From assembly GCF_003253745.1 (NCBI RefSeq), contig NZ_MZXV01000013.1:62001-126000 (forward strand): 64,000 nucleotides of DNA, in the 5' to 3' direction. The notes beneath the pieces are model-generated. The model did no database searches and had not been told where the DNA came from. It was given only the letters and a program-made list of their open reading frames with translations. The position numbers and the translations under genes were made by a program. Shown in pieces: positions 45,868 to 54,928 of this stretch (position 1 is its first letter; every line of letters begins with the position of its first letter). Origin of the DNA: Mesorhizobium kowhaii. GTDB lineage: Bacteria > Pseudomonadota > Alphaproteobacteria > Rhizobiales > Rhizobiaceae.

Positions 45868-46326
45868 ATGCTATACAGTTATTTTGTCGAGAAATCGATC
45901 CGACAGAGCTTCGACCACATCAACAACCATCGCTGGGATGCGGCGGTGAAAGCACTCGCGCCGCATGTCCATCACCGCGTTTCCGGCGCCCACGCACTTG
46001 GCGGTGAGCGCCACGATAAAGAAGCTCTGCGCCGCTGGTTTCAGCGCTTCGGCCGTGTCCTGCCCACTCTACATCTCACGGTCAACCACATCTGGGTGAA
46101 GGGCTGGCCGTGGCATACCACCGTGTTTGCCCACTGGGACGGTACCGCAACGCTGCTCAACGGCGACACGTCGTACGTCAACCGTGGTCTCCACATGTTC
46201 ACCCTGCGGTGGGGAAGAGTCTATGCAATTGAGGAATTTTTCGATTCGCAAGCGGCGGCTCGCGGTCTTGCCGCCCAAGGTGCATCTGGCCTCGAAGAAG
46301 CTGTTGCCGAACAGATTGTAAGCTAG
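45868..46326 (+). CDS. NTF2/SnoaL-like protein
   Basis: 152 residues with the alpha-plus-beta barrel pattern of SnoaL-like proteins (HVHHRVSGAHALGGERHDK near the start, WHTTVFAHWDGTATL and NRGLHMFTLRWGRV in the barrel). Such proteins bind small hydrophobic ligands or act as isomerases; no specific function is assigned. Shine-Dalgarno GGAGGAGAGG upstream. Divergent from tetR and probably under its control. Confidence 0.85.
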   Translation: MLYSYFVEKSIRQSFDHINNHRWDAAVKALAPHVHHRVSGAHALGGERHDKEALRRWFQRFGRVLPTLHLTVNHIWVKGWPWHTTVFAHWDGTATLLNGDTSYVNRGLHMFTLRWGRVYAIEEFFDSQAAARGLAAQGASGLEEAVAEQIVS

Positions 46327-46538
46327 CAGAAGGGGCAGTCAGAGGCCCATTGGTTACTTGACCGCTGGTGCGCTACCCGTGGCCATCATCGCTAGGCGGG
46401 CGGTCGCCAGTACATCTGTTCGGAAAATGCGACCTGCCACCCGGGGGCGTCCTCCGGTCCTCGATTATCAGAATCGACCCGCTGAACTCGCGTGGACGAG
46501 CACTACGAAGCTTGCCATGTGCTCGACTCCGTTCTTGG

Positions 46539-46660
46539 CGCGCTCCTGAAGAAAGCGGCTTGCCACATTGATCACGGTTCGCAGTTTTCCGCAGCTTGAA
46601 TTCGGCTCACGCGCATCATCGCTCTTTTTTGATTGCGTTCGTAATCTATAATAGATATAG
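46539..46660 (-). pseudogene. Duplicated 5' fragment of tetR with its promoter
   Basis: About 120 bp matching the start of tetR and its upstream DNA, in the same orientation, offset by 1030 bp. The copy still encodes MRVSRIQAAEN and then stops after a small deletion, so it is a non-functional footprint. It supplies the operator used by the efflux genes. Confidence 0.85.
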
Positions 46661-46675
46661 AAATCGAACGCAATC
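46631..46675. promoter_or_regulatory. TetR operator, copy 2 (efflux promoter)
   Basis: Outer perfect dyad GATTGCGTTCG (46631-46641) and CGAACGCAATC (46665-46675), enclosing the same core palindrome ATCTAT-A-ATAGAT (46644-46656) as copy 1. It ends 23 bp before the efflux adaptor start, an ideal place for repression. Confidence 0.75.
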
Positions 46676-46698
46676 TAATTTGAGATGAGGCGACGAGC

Positions 46699-47808
46699 GT
46701 GAAAAAGAGAACCGTTATCGTATTGGGATCGACCCTGACGGCGATGTCATGGGTGGCGGCATTCGCCACGTTTGCTACTGCCGCGCAGGAAGCTCCTTTG
46801 GTGACCGACCCAAGGCAGGAGGCACCATTCGTCAGACTTGTGTCGGCAGCGCCGGTCACCGAATCAGAACGTGGCTTCACCGGCATCATCGGGGCGAGGG
46901 TGCAAAGCAATCTCGGCTTTCGGGTTCCCGGCAAGATCTTGGAACGGTTGGTGGACGTTGGTCAGCAGGTCAAAGCCGGTCAGCCGCTGATGCGGATTGA
47001 TGATACCGATCTGCGCCTTGCGCTTTCGGCGAAGCGCAATGCCGTTGCGGCAGCGCGGGCAACAGTCGCTCAGACACAGCCGGATGAACGGCGATACGCC
47101 AGTTTGCTTGGCAGTGGGTGGGTTACACCGCAGCGCTACGAGCAGGCGAAGGCTGCGATGGATACCGCCCAAGCGCAACTTGCCGCCGCCGAAGCCGACG
47201 CACGGGTTGCCGAGAATGAGGCGGCCTATGCAGTCCTGTTGGCGGACGCGGATGGAACGGTGGTCGAAACGCTTAGCGAGCCGGGGCAGGTCGTCGCAGC
47301 CGGCCAGCCAGTGATCCGGACCGCCAAGGCAGGCCCGCGTGAAGCGGTTGTCGCCCTTCCCGAAACGATCCGGCCGGCGATCGGCTCGGCGGCTGAGGCC
47401 AGCGTGTATGGTGGCGATGAGCGTCGTTATACAGCGCATCTGCGGCAGCTGTCGGACTCCGCCGATGCCCAGACCCGCACGTATGAGGCGCGCTATGTGC
47501 TCGACGGCGAAGCTGCCGCTGCACCGCTTGGCGCGACGGTTACCGTTCGGCTCGCAAGTCAGGTGAAACAGCCGGAGGTTCAGGTGCCACTGGGAGCCGT
47601 GCTCGATGACGGCCGCAAGACTGGCGTTTGGGTGTTGGACAGCGCCACCTCAACCGTACACTTTCAGCCCGTGCAACTCGTTCGTGTAACCAGCGAAACC
47701 GCTGTGATCTCCGGATTGAACTCGAACGTTCCCATTGTGTCGCTCGGCGCCCACCTCCTGCAGGAGGGCGCTCGCGTCCGAACCGAGTCCGAAAGCGGGA
47801 GCAACTGA
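46699..47808 (+). CDS. RND efflux periplasmic adaptor
   Basis: 369 residues. Start GTG with a nearby GAGATGAGG Shine-Dalgarno. N-terminal signal/anchor (TLTAMSWVAAFATFATAAQ), lipoyl-like halves around LGFRVPGKILERLVDVGQQV and DGTVVETLSEPGQVV, a short hairpin and beta-barrel domain. No lipobox. Couples the inner-membrane pump to an outer-membrane channel; no channel gene is present here. Its stop overlaps the pump start by one base. Confidence 0.92.
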   Translation: MKKRTVIVLGSTLTAMSWVAAFATFATAAQEAPLVTDPRQEAPFVRLVSAAPVTESERGFTGIIGARVQSNLGFRVPGKILERLVDVGQQVKAGQPLMRIDDTDLRLALSAKRNAVAAARATVAQTQPDERRYASLLGSGWVTPQRYEQAKAAMDTAQAQLAAAEADARVAENEAAYAVLLADADGTVVETLSEPGQVVAAGQPVIRTAKAGPREAVVALPETIRPAIGSAAEASVYGGDERRYTAHLRQLSDSADAQTRTYEARYVLDGEAAAAPLGATVTVRLASQVKQPEVQVPLGAVLDDGRKTGVWVLDSATSTVHFQPVQLVRVTSETAVISGLNSNVPIVSLGAHLLQEGARVRTESESGSN

Positions 47809-50800
47809 TGAGCTTCAATCTTTCCGCGATCGCCGTTCGCGAACGCGCCGTCACCCTATTCTCCATCCTCTTGCTGGTGGCTGCCGGAGCCTACGCCTTC
47901 CTCATGCTCGGCCGGGCCGAGGACCCTAGCTTCACCATCAAGACCATGACGGTTACGACGGCATGGCCGGGCGCGACGGCGCGCGAGATGCAGGATCTCG
48001 TCGCCGAACCGTTGGAGAAGCGGCTTCAGGAACTGACCTGGTACGACAGGGTGGAGACGACCACACGGCCAGGTTATGCGTATATGACGGTAACGCTGAA
48101 GGACAGCACACCGTCATCCGTCGTGCAGGAGGAGTTCTACCAGGCTCGCAAGAAACTCGGTGATGAAGCCCGCAACCTGCCGCCCGGCGTCTTCGGCCCC
48201 TTCGTGAACGACGAATATTCGGATGTGAGCTTCGCCCTTTATGCGCTGAAGGCCAAAGGCATGCCGATGCGGGAGCTGGCGAGGCAGGCCGAGGTGATCC
48301 GCCAGGACCTCCTGCACGTGCCCGGCGTCAAGAAGATCAACATCCTTGGTGAACGTCCTGAACAGATATTCGTCGAGTTTTCCTACGCCAAACTGGCAAA
48401 CCTCGGCGTGTCGGCACAGGACATCGTCGGTGCCTTGCAGCGGCAGAACACCGTCACGCCAGCAGGTTCGATCGACACCCTAGGGCCGCGCCTCTTCATT
48501 CGGGTCGACGGCGCCTATGACAGCGTTCAGGCGATCGCCGACACCCCGATTGTCGCTGGGGGGCGGACGCTGAAGCTATCCGACATCGCCGAGGTCAGCC
48601 GCGGCTATGAGGACCCTCCCACATACCTCATCCGACGCCAGGGCGAGCCCACCATCATGCTCGCGGCCGTTATGCAGGAGGGCTGGGATGGTCGCGCGCT
48701 CGGCAAGGCCCTGGAGGACAGGACTGCCGCGATCACACAGACACTGCCGCTCGGCATGACGCTCGACAAGGTGTCCGACCAGGCCGTGAACATCACCTCG
48801 GCGGTCGACGAATTCATGTTGAAGTTCGCGATGGCGCTCGGCGTCGTGCTGCTGATCAGCCTGCTCAGCATGGGCTGGCGCGTCGGGATCGTCGTGGCGG
48901 CTGCCGTCCCTCTGACGCTCGCCGTGGTCTTCCTCATCATGCTGGAAACCGGCCGGTTCTTCGATCGCATCACGCTCGGCGCCCTCATCCTGGCGCTTGG
49001 TCTTCTCGTGGACGACGCCATCATCGCCATCGAGGTGATGGTGGTGAAGATGGAAGAGGGGATGGACCGCATTAAGGCGGCGGCCTATGCATGGAGCCAC
49101 ACTGCGGCGCCGATGCTATCGGGAACTCTGGTGACGATCGCCGGCTTTGTGCCGGTGGGTTTTGCGCGCTCGACGGCTGGCGAATACGCCGGCAACATCT
49201 TCTGGGTCGTGGGGTTCGCCCTCATCGTCTCCTGGATCGTCGCGGTGGTCTTTACGCCCTATCTCGGTGTCAAGATGCTGCCCGCGATCAAACCGGTCGA
49301 AGGCGGTCACCACGCTATTTACGACACGCGTAACTATCGACGTTTGCGGCGGGTCATCACGTTTGCTGTGCGCCATAAGTTCGTAACCTGCGGTATCGTT
49401 GGCATCGCCTTCGCGCTTTCCGTCGTCGGTATGGCCGGCATCAAACAGCAGTTCTTCCCGACATCCGACCGCCCTGAAGTGTTGGTGGAGGTTCGCCTGC
49501 CGGAAGGTGGTAGCATCGAGACAACGACCGCTGCGGTCGAAAAGCTCGAAAATTGGCTGGACAGCCAGCCCGAGGCCAAGATTGTCACGAGCTACGTCGG
49601 CCAGGGCGCTCCGCGCTTCTTCTTTGCGATGGCTCCGGAACTGCCTGATCCTGCTTTCGCCAAGATCGTCGTGCTGACCCCCGACGCGGAGGCGCGTGAG
49701 GCGTTGAAGCACCGGCTCCGAGAGGCAGTGGCGCAAGGGCTTGCGCCCGAGGCGAATGTCCGCGTTACACAGCTCGTGTTCGGCCCCTACACGCCGTTCC
49801 CCGTCGAGTTCCGGGTCATGGGCCCCGATGCGACGCAACTCTACAGCATTTCCGAAAAGGCTCTCGACATCATGCGGAGCGTCCCGGATGTGCGGCAGGC
49901 CAACCGCGACTGGGGCAATCGCACGCCCGTGCTTCGCTTTGTCCCCGATCAAGATCGACTGAACCTCATCGGCCTCTCGCCGGCGGAGGTGGCTCAGCAA
50001 CTGCAATTCCTTCTCACCGGCATCCCCGTTACGCAGGTTCGCGAGGACATCCGCAACGTCCCCATCGTGGCACGCAGCGCCGGCGGCGAGCGGCTGGATC
50101 CGGCGCGTCTGGCGGATTTCTCGCTGATAAGCCGGGACGGCCGCTCGATTCCGCTCGACCAGATCGGGCATTCGGAAATCCGTCAGGAGGAGCCAATCCT
50201 GAAGCGCCGTGACCGCACGCCCGTTGTCACGATCCGCGCGGACATCAATGAGGCTACCCAGCCTCCGGAGGTCTCCAAGCAGATCATGAAGGCCCTTCAG
50301 CCGCTGATCGAGTCCCTTCCGGTCGGCTATCGCATCGAAATGGGCGGATCGATCGAAGAGGCTGAAAAGGCCAACACCGCGCTGGGCAAGGTTTTCCCGG
50401 CTATGATAGCCGCCATGTTGATCGTCATCATGCTGCAGGTGCGATCCTTCTCGACGATGTTCATGGTTATGCTGACGGCGCCGCTTGGCCTTGTCGGCGT
50501 CGTGCCGATGCTGCTAACCTTCCACCAACCCTTCGGGTTCAACGCCATTCTGGGTATGATAGGACTGGCTGGCATCCTGATGCGCAATACGCTGATCCTG
50601 ACCGAACAGATCAAGGAGAACCGTGCTGCCGGCATTGACGACTATCACGCGGTCATCGAGGCCACGGTGCAACGCACACGGCCCGTCATCCTGACCGCAC
50701 TTGCCGCCGTGCTCGCCTTCATCCCCCTCACGCACTCGGTTTTCTGGGGATCGATGGCCTATACGCTGATCGGCGGAACGGCGGCTGGCACGGTGTTGAT

Positions 50801-50918
50801 CCTGCTCTTCCTTCCCGCGCTCTACACCGCGTGGTTCCGGATCAAGCCGACTGCGGATGAAATCCATGAGGTTTCGACGGAGGAACTGGAAATGCGACCA
50901 GTTATGGCTGCTGAGTAG
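47808..50918 (+). CDS. RND efflux pump (HAE1/AcrB-like)
   Basis: 1036 residues with the 2x6 helix RND layout and two large periplasmic loops. The TM4 proton-relay Asp pair is present in GLLVDDAIIAIEVMVVKMEE. The start ATG at 47808 overlaps the adaptor TGA. Probable exporter of hydrophobic or amphipathic compounds, induced when the TetR repressor is released. Substrate unknown. Confidence 0.94.
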   Translation: MSFNLSAIAVRERAVTLFSILLLVAAGAYAFLMLGRAEDPSFTIKTMTVTTAWPGATAREMQDLVAEPLEKRLQELTWYDRVETTTRPGYAYMTVTLKDSTPSSVVQEEFYQARKKLGDEARNLPPGVFGPFVNDEYSDVSFALYALKAKGMPMRELARQAEVIRQDLLHVPGVKKINILGERPEQIFVEFSYAKLANLGVSAQDIVGALQRQNTVTPAGSIDTLGPRLFIRVDGAYDSVQAIADTPIVAGGRTLKLSDIAEVSRGYEDPPTYLIRRQGEPTIMLAAVMQEGWDGRALGKALEDRTAAITQTLPLGMTLDKVSDQAVNITSAVDEFMLKFAMALGVVLLISLLSMGWRVGIVVAAAVPLTLAVVFLIMLETGRFFDRITLGALILALGLLVDDAIIAIEVMVVKMEEGMDRIKAAAYAWSHTAAPMLSGTLVTIAGFVPVGFARSTAGEYAGNIFWVVGFALIVSWIVAVVFTPYLGVKMLPAIKPVEGGHHAIYDTRNYRRLRRVITFAVRHKFVTCGIVGIAFALSVVGMAGIKQQFFPTSDRPEVLVEVRLPEGGSIETTTAAVEKLENWLDSQPEAKIVTSYVGQGAPRFFFAMAPELPDPAFAKIVVLTPDAEAREALKHRLREAVAQGLAPEANVRVTQLVFGPYTPFPVEFRVMGPDATQLYSISEKALDIMRSVPDVRQANRDWGNRTPVLRFVPDQDRLNLIGLSPAEVAQQLQFLLTGIPVTQVREDIRNVPIVARSAGGERLDPARLADFSLISRDGRSIPLDQIGHSEIRQEEPILKRRDRTPVVTIRADINEATQPPEVSKQIMKALQPLIESLPVGYRIEMGGSIEEAEKANTALGKVFPAMIAAMLIVIMLQVRSFSTMFMVMLTAPLGLVGVVPMLLTFHQPFGFNAILGMIGLAGILMRNTLILTEQIKENRAAGIDDYHAVIEATVQRTRPVILTALAAVLAFIPLTHSVFWGSMAYTLIGGTAAGTVLILLFLPALYTAWFRIKPTADEIHEVSTEELEMRPVMAAE

Positions 50919-51294
50919 GGCACCGTTGCCGAGCCTCGTTTGTCTGCACGGGGCGACTGGCGGGTTCGTGTGCCGATGCTAGTGAGAGCAATCAGTATGG
51001 CTAACGGTAGCGGATGCCCACGTAACCGATTGATCTTATTGACCTTTTGGTAGAGGGAGAGGAACCGGGATCCAACCTTCTCCGCCGGATCGATGCAATT
51101 GCAGCTTGTGCGTGGGTTTCCCGTTGAGTGGGAGCGCCAACGGCGCAATGGCGGCTAATGCTGAAGGTCTGATTTTGACCCCATCCGCGACATTTCGATT
51201 AAGTCGATAAACGGCTGCTTCCTTTGCGTATGCGACAATGATCGCGTACAATTCAGACAGCCTGTGCGACAGGATTGCACGAAGGGGGGAGCAA
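50919..51294. other. Intergenic region before peptide transporter operon
   Basis: About 375 bp. A segment at 51165-51205 (TCTGATTTTGACCCCATCC, CGACATTTCG) resembles the one near 24010. Otherwise nothing recognised; the operon promoter is probably between 51180 and 51280. Confidence 0.4.
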
Positions 51295-52896
51295 ATGGCA
51301 AAGGGGTTCACTCGGCGTAGCGCCATGATCAACTGGGTGGCTCTCACCGCCGCCTTCGTCATCACTGGGGCATTCGCGATAGCACCTTCGGCAAAGGCAG
51401 AAGAGCAGATCGAATCGATCACCTGGGCGCTGCCCAGCATCCCCGACACGCTCTTCGTTCCGCATGCCTGGACGACCTATACTGGCGCGATCATGTCGCT
51501 CGTCCAGGAAGGACCGCTAGCCTTCGGCGACGATCTCGCTCTCGAACCCGCATCGGCCGACAAGTGGGAGCAGGTCGATCCGACGACGATCAAGTATCAC
51601 CTGCGGAGCGGCGTCAAATTCGGCGACGGAAGTCCGTTCACGGCTGACGATATCCTCGCCACCTTCAAGTATCACATGAACCCGGCTTCCGGCTCGCAGC
51701 TCGCCTCCTTCTACAGTTCGGTGGCGACTGTCGAGGCGACGGCTCCCGATGAGGTGACCGTCAAATTGAAGGCGCCGAATGTCCAGTTCGCCTACACGGC
51801 CGCTCACATGGCGGGTTTCGTCTTCAAGAAAGAACAGCTCGCAGACAAGAACATCGGAACGCCCGAGGTTCTGCCGCTGGGGACTGGCCCCTACAAGCTT
51901 GTTGAATTCGTCCCGACAGATCATGTCATCCTCGAAGCGCGCGACGACTACTGGGGGCCGAAGCCAGTGGTGAAACGGATCACCTTCCAGGCGATCCCAG
52001 ATCCGCAGGCCCGGCTGCTGGCCATGCAGAGCGGCGACATCGACGGCACCTTCGATCTCGCCATCTCCGACGTCGACCAGTGGAAGGCGATAAGCAACGT
52101 CGATATTGTCACCAAGCCGTCGCTCGGCGTGTTCGCGCTCACTCTCGATCACTCGGCGCCGCCGTTCGACGATATCCATGTGCGCCGTGCCGTAGCCTAT
52201 GCCGTCGACCGGGAAGGCCTGGTCAAGGCGCTCCTCAAGGGCAACGGCGAGGCGGCGACGGCATTGAACCCGCCCGAGATATGGTCCGGAGTTCTAACTC
52301 CTGACGAGGTCCGCGCCTTCTACGCTACCTTGCCGAGCTACCCATTTGATCTGACAAAGGCGAAAGCCGAGCTGGCACAATCCGGCCATCCGGACGGCTT
52401 TGACGTCACCATTCCCGCATCAACCGACGATCCCTACATGGTCAACATCATGCAGTCGGTGGTGGAAAACCTGAAGCAGATCGGCATCCGTGCAAGCATC
52501 CAGCAGATGGATAACAACACCTGGCTCGCGCAGTACTTTCGGCATGAGAATCTTGGCATGCAGATCTCGGCGTATTATCCGGACTTTGCCGATGCGGCCA
52601 ACTATCCCTACCTGTTCTTCTCGAGTGCGACGGCAGTGAAGGAGGGCATGAACGCCTCGAACTTCAAGAACGGCGAAGTCGATGCCTTCCTGAAGATCGC
52701 CAACGAAAACGCCGACCCCAAGGCGCGCGCCGATGCACTGAAGGGCGTGTTCAAGATCGCCAACGAGGACGTCTCGCTCGTGCCGATCTTCTGGCCCGCC
52801 TCGGCGATGGCGATCAACAACAAGTACAGGCTCACCGGCTACACCGCCTTCTGGTACAGTATCCCGTGGGCGATCAGAGGTTTTGGCCTAAAGTAA
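51295..52896 (+). CDS. Peptide/nickel-type ABC transporter substrate-binding protein (SBP_bac_5)
   Basis: 533 residues from the ATG at 51295 with GGGGGGAG just upstream. Signal peptide (AMINWVALTAAFVITGAFA). Family marks: HLRSGVKFGDGSPFTADDI (about 110), LPLGTGPYKLVEF (about 205) and DDIHVRRAVAYAVDR (about 295). Captures oligopeptides or similar ligands in the periplasm for the permeases downstream. First gene of a five-gene operon. Confidence 0.94.
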   Translation: MAKGFTRRSAMINWVALTAAFVITGAFAIAPSAKAEEQIESITWALPSIPDTLFVPHAWTTYTGAIMSLVQEGPLAFGDDLALEPASADKWEQVDPTTIKYHLRSGVKFGDGSPFTADDILATFKYHMNPASGSQLASFYSSVATVEATAPDEVTVKLKAPNVQFAYTAAHMAGFVFKKEQLADKNIGTPEVLPLGTGPYKLVEFVPTDHVILEARDDYWGPKPVVKRITFQAIPDPQARLLAMQSGDIDGTFDLAISDVDQWKAISNVDIVTKPSLGVFALTLDHSAPPFDDIHVRRAVAYAVDREGLVKALLKGNGEAATALNPPEIWSGVLTPDEVRAFYATLPSYPFDLTKAKAELAQSGHPDGFDVTIPASTDDPYMVNIMQSVVENLKQIGIRASIQQMDNNTWLAQYFRHENLGMQISAYYPDFADAANYPYLFFSSATAVKEGMNASNFKNGEVDAFLKIANENADPKARADALKGVFKIANEDVSLVPIFWPASAMAINNKYRLTGYTAFWYSIPWAIRGFGLK

Positions 52897-52999
52897 GGGA
52901 TCGCGGGGCCGCTTGGCCATGGACATTCTCATCGTTTTCGCATCGACCGGCGCTTGCGCGCGCGTGCGTCAGCCCGTGAATTGCTGAAGGTGTCGGCCG

Positions 53000-54928
53000 A
53001 TGGACTTTTTTGAAGCGAGTCTCGCACGACTTCACCAACTGCGCTTTCCTTCGGATCTGTCCTTCACCCGCGATGGCACGGCGGTCGTTGCAGCTGTTCG
53101 CCCCGCCGCGCACGAGCTGCGGCAATCCCCGCAGAGCCGCGTTTGGCGCTTTTCACTGGATGGAGCAGAAGCGGTGCAGCTGACCAACGGGCCGGGCGGC
53201 AACGGCCTGCCGCATCTGTCGCCGGTCGACGGGACGCTGGCGTTTGTTTCCGATCGGGCTTTGCAAGGAAGAATGTCGCTGTTCCTCAAGGACGATCACG
53301 GCGAGCGGCCAGTAGGGGAACTCGCCGGCACCATCGAGGACATGAGGTGGGCGCCGGACGGCGGGAGCCTCATTGTCATGGCCGCGGATCGCGGCCTCGA
53401 CGGTGGCGCGACCAATGGTGCGCAGCGCCTGACCCGGGGAGAGCCCGAGGATCCCGCGGTGACGAGCCCGGCGAATGCGCGGCGCCGCCTGTTCCGCGTC
53501 AGGGTCGACGACGGGTCGACGGTCGAGGTCGGGCCGTCCAAGTTCAGCGTCTGGGAATTCGAACTTGTCGGCGATGATGCCGCCCTTGCTGTCGTCTCCG
53601 TCGACCCGAGCGAGCGCGGCTGGTATCACGCCGAACTGACCAGGATCGATCTTGCGACAGGTGCCGCGACGATCCTGCACCGCGCGCGCTGGCAGCTCCT
53701 GGCCCCCGCGGCAGACCCGAGCGGCAAGCGCATCGCCTTCCTTGATGGGTGGTCCAGCGACCGTGGCCTTGTCGCCAGCGAAATCAGCATCCTCGACATC
53801 GCCACAGGCAAGATCATCACCGTCGCCCCGAGCGGCATGTCGAGCATTACGTCGATGAAGTGGCGTGACGACGACAGCCTCTGGTTCACCGGCTGGTCGC
53901 GGCTCGGCTCCGTCTATGGCGTCACACATCTCGACGGCAGCGTCGAATGGATGACGCAAGAAGACGCGATCATCGGCACGAGCAGCTTCAGCGCTGGCAT
54001 AACGACCGCGCCCGACAGTAAGGGGTTCGCAGCGGTGCGCGAGAGCGACGGTGCGCCGCCTGAAATAGTATTCACGTCCGGCGCGAAGGCTTCCGCATGG
54101 TCGGCGGTCTCCAATCTGAACGGCGACGTGGCCAGGGACTTCAACGCCTACCCGGAGGTCCGCGCCGTTGCCTGGAAAGGGGCAGATGGCGTAGAACTGG
54201 AGGGGCTGGTGCTGCTGCCACGCGACGGCGCCAAGGGGCCGAGGCCGACCATCGTGGACATCCACGGCGGCCCGAGCTGGGCGGTCAGGCATGCCTACAA
54301 TCCGGGTGACGCGCTGCCGTTCGCGACCGCCGGTTACGCCGTCTTCCTTCCCAACTACCGTGGCAATGTTGGCTGGGGCAAGGCGTTCGGCATGCTGAAT
54401 GTCGGCGACCCGGCGGGGGCCGAGTTTCAGGATATCCTCGCCGGCCTCGACAAATGTGTCACAGCGGGGATTAGCGACCCCGACCGGCTCGGCATCACCG
54501 GCGCCAGCTACGGCGGCTATCTTACGGCCTGGGCGGTCGCGACGACTAACCGGTTCAAGGCCGCCGTGATGGTCTCCGGCTTCGCCAACCAACTCTCAAG
54601 CCACTATTCCTGCAAAGACTTCCATGCTTTCATCAACGGCGGGCCGCTGTCTGAGGAGCGCTATCGCCGCGTAGCGGTCGACCGCTCAGCCATCACGCGG
54701 CTCGACAGACCCACGACGCCGACATTGATGATGCATGGCGAGGGCGATCGATGCACTCCGCTCGGCCAGGCGCAGGAATTATATGCGGCGCTACTCGAGC
54801 GCGGCGTCGAGTCCGAGCTGGTCGTCTACCCGCGCGAAGGCCACGGCCTGCGCGAGCGCGACCATCAGCTCGAGGCATGGCGCCGCATGATCGGCTGGTT
54901 CGACCGCTACCTCGGGTCGCCCCGGTGA
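53000..54928 (+). CDS. S9-family serine peptidase (prolyl oligopeptidase-like)
   Basis: 642 residues: an N-terminal beta-propeller with WD40/TolB-like strands (about 1-385), then an alpha/beta hydrolase domain with nucleophile Ser in GITGASYGGYL, Asp in MHGEGDRCTP and His in YPREGHGLRE. No signal peptide, so cytosolic. It cleaves short peptides, probably those brought in by the surrounding transporter. Its stop overlaps the permease start by 4 bp. Confidence 0.93.
   Translation: MDFFEASLARLHQLRFPSDLSFTRDGTAVVAAVRPAAHELRQSPQSRVWRFSLDGAEAVQLTNGPGGNGLPHLSPVDGTLAFVSDRALQGRMSLFLKDDHGERPVGELAGTIEDMRWAPDGGSLIVMAADRGLDGGATNGAQRLTRGEPEDPAVTSPANARRRLFRVRVDDGSTVEVGPSKFSVWEFELVGDDAALAVVSVDPSERGWYHAELTRIDLATGAATILHRARWQLLAPAADPSGKRIAFLDGWSSDRGLVASEISILDIATGKIITVAPSGMSSITSMKWRDDDSLWFTGWSRLGSVYGVTHLDGSVEWMTQEDAIIGTSSFSAGITTAPDSKGFAAVRESDGAPPEIVFTSGAKASAWSAVSNLNGDVARDFNAYPEVRAVAWKGADGVELEGLVLLPRDGAKGPRPTIVDIHGGPSWAVRHAYNPGDALPFATAGYAVFLPNYRGNVGWGKAFGMLNVGDPAGAEFQDILAGLDKCVTAGISDPDRLGITGASYGGYLTAWAVATTNRFKAAVMVSGFANQLSSHYSCKDFHAFINGGPLSEERYRRVAVDRSAITRLDRPTTPTLMMHGEGDRCTPLGQAQELYAALLERGVESELVVYPREGHGLRERDHQLEAWRRMIGWFDRYLGSPR

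Larger units (their letters stand above)
46327..46698. other. Spacer holding tetR fragment and operator copy 2
   Basis: About 370 bp. 46327-46537 shows nothing recognisable; 46539-46660 is a diverged copy of 45509-45634 (5' end of tetR plus operator). Confidence 0.6.

Noticed and set aside
49116-50171. Minus-strand frame in the RND pump gene
   Set aside because: Antisense to conserved RND sequence; no support.
53153-54592. Long minus-strand frame opposite the S9 peptidase
   Set aside because: Antisense shadow of a clear gene, no domain recognised.
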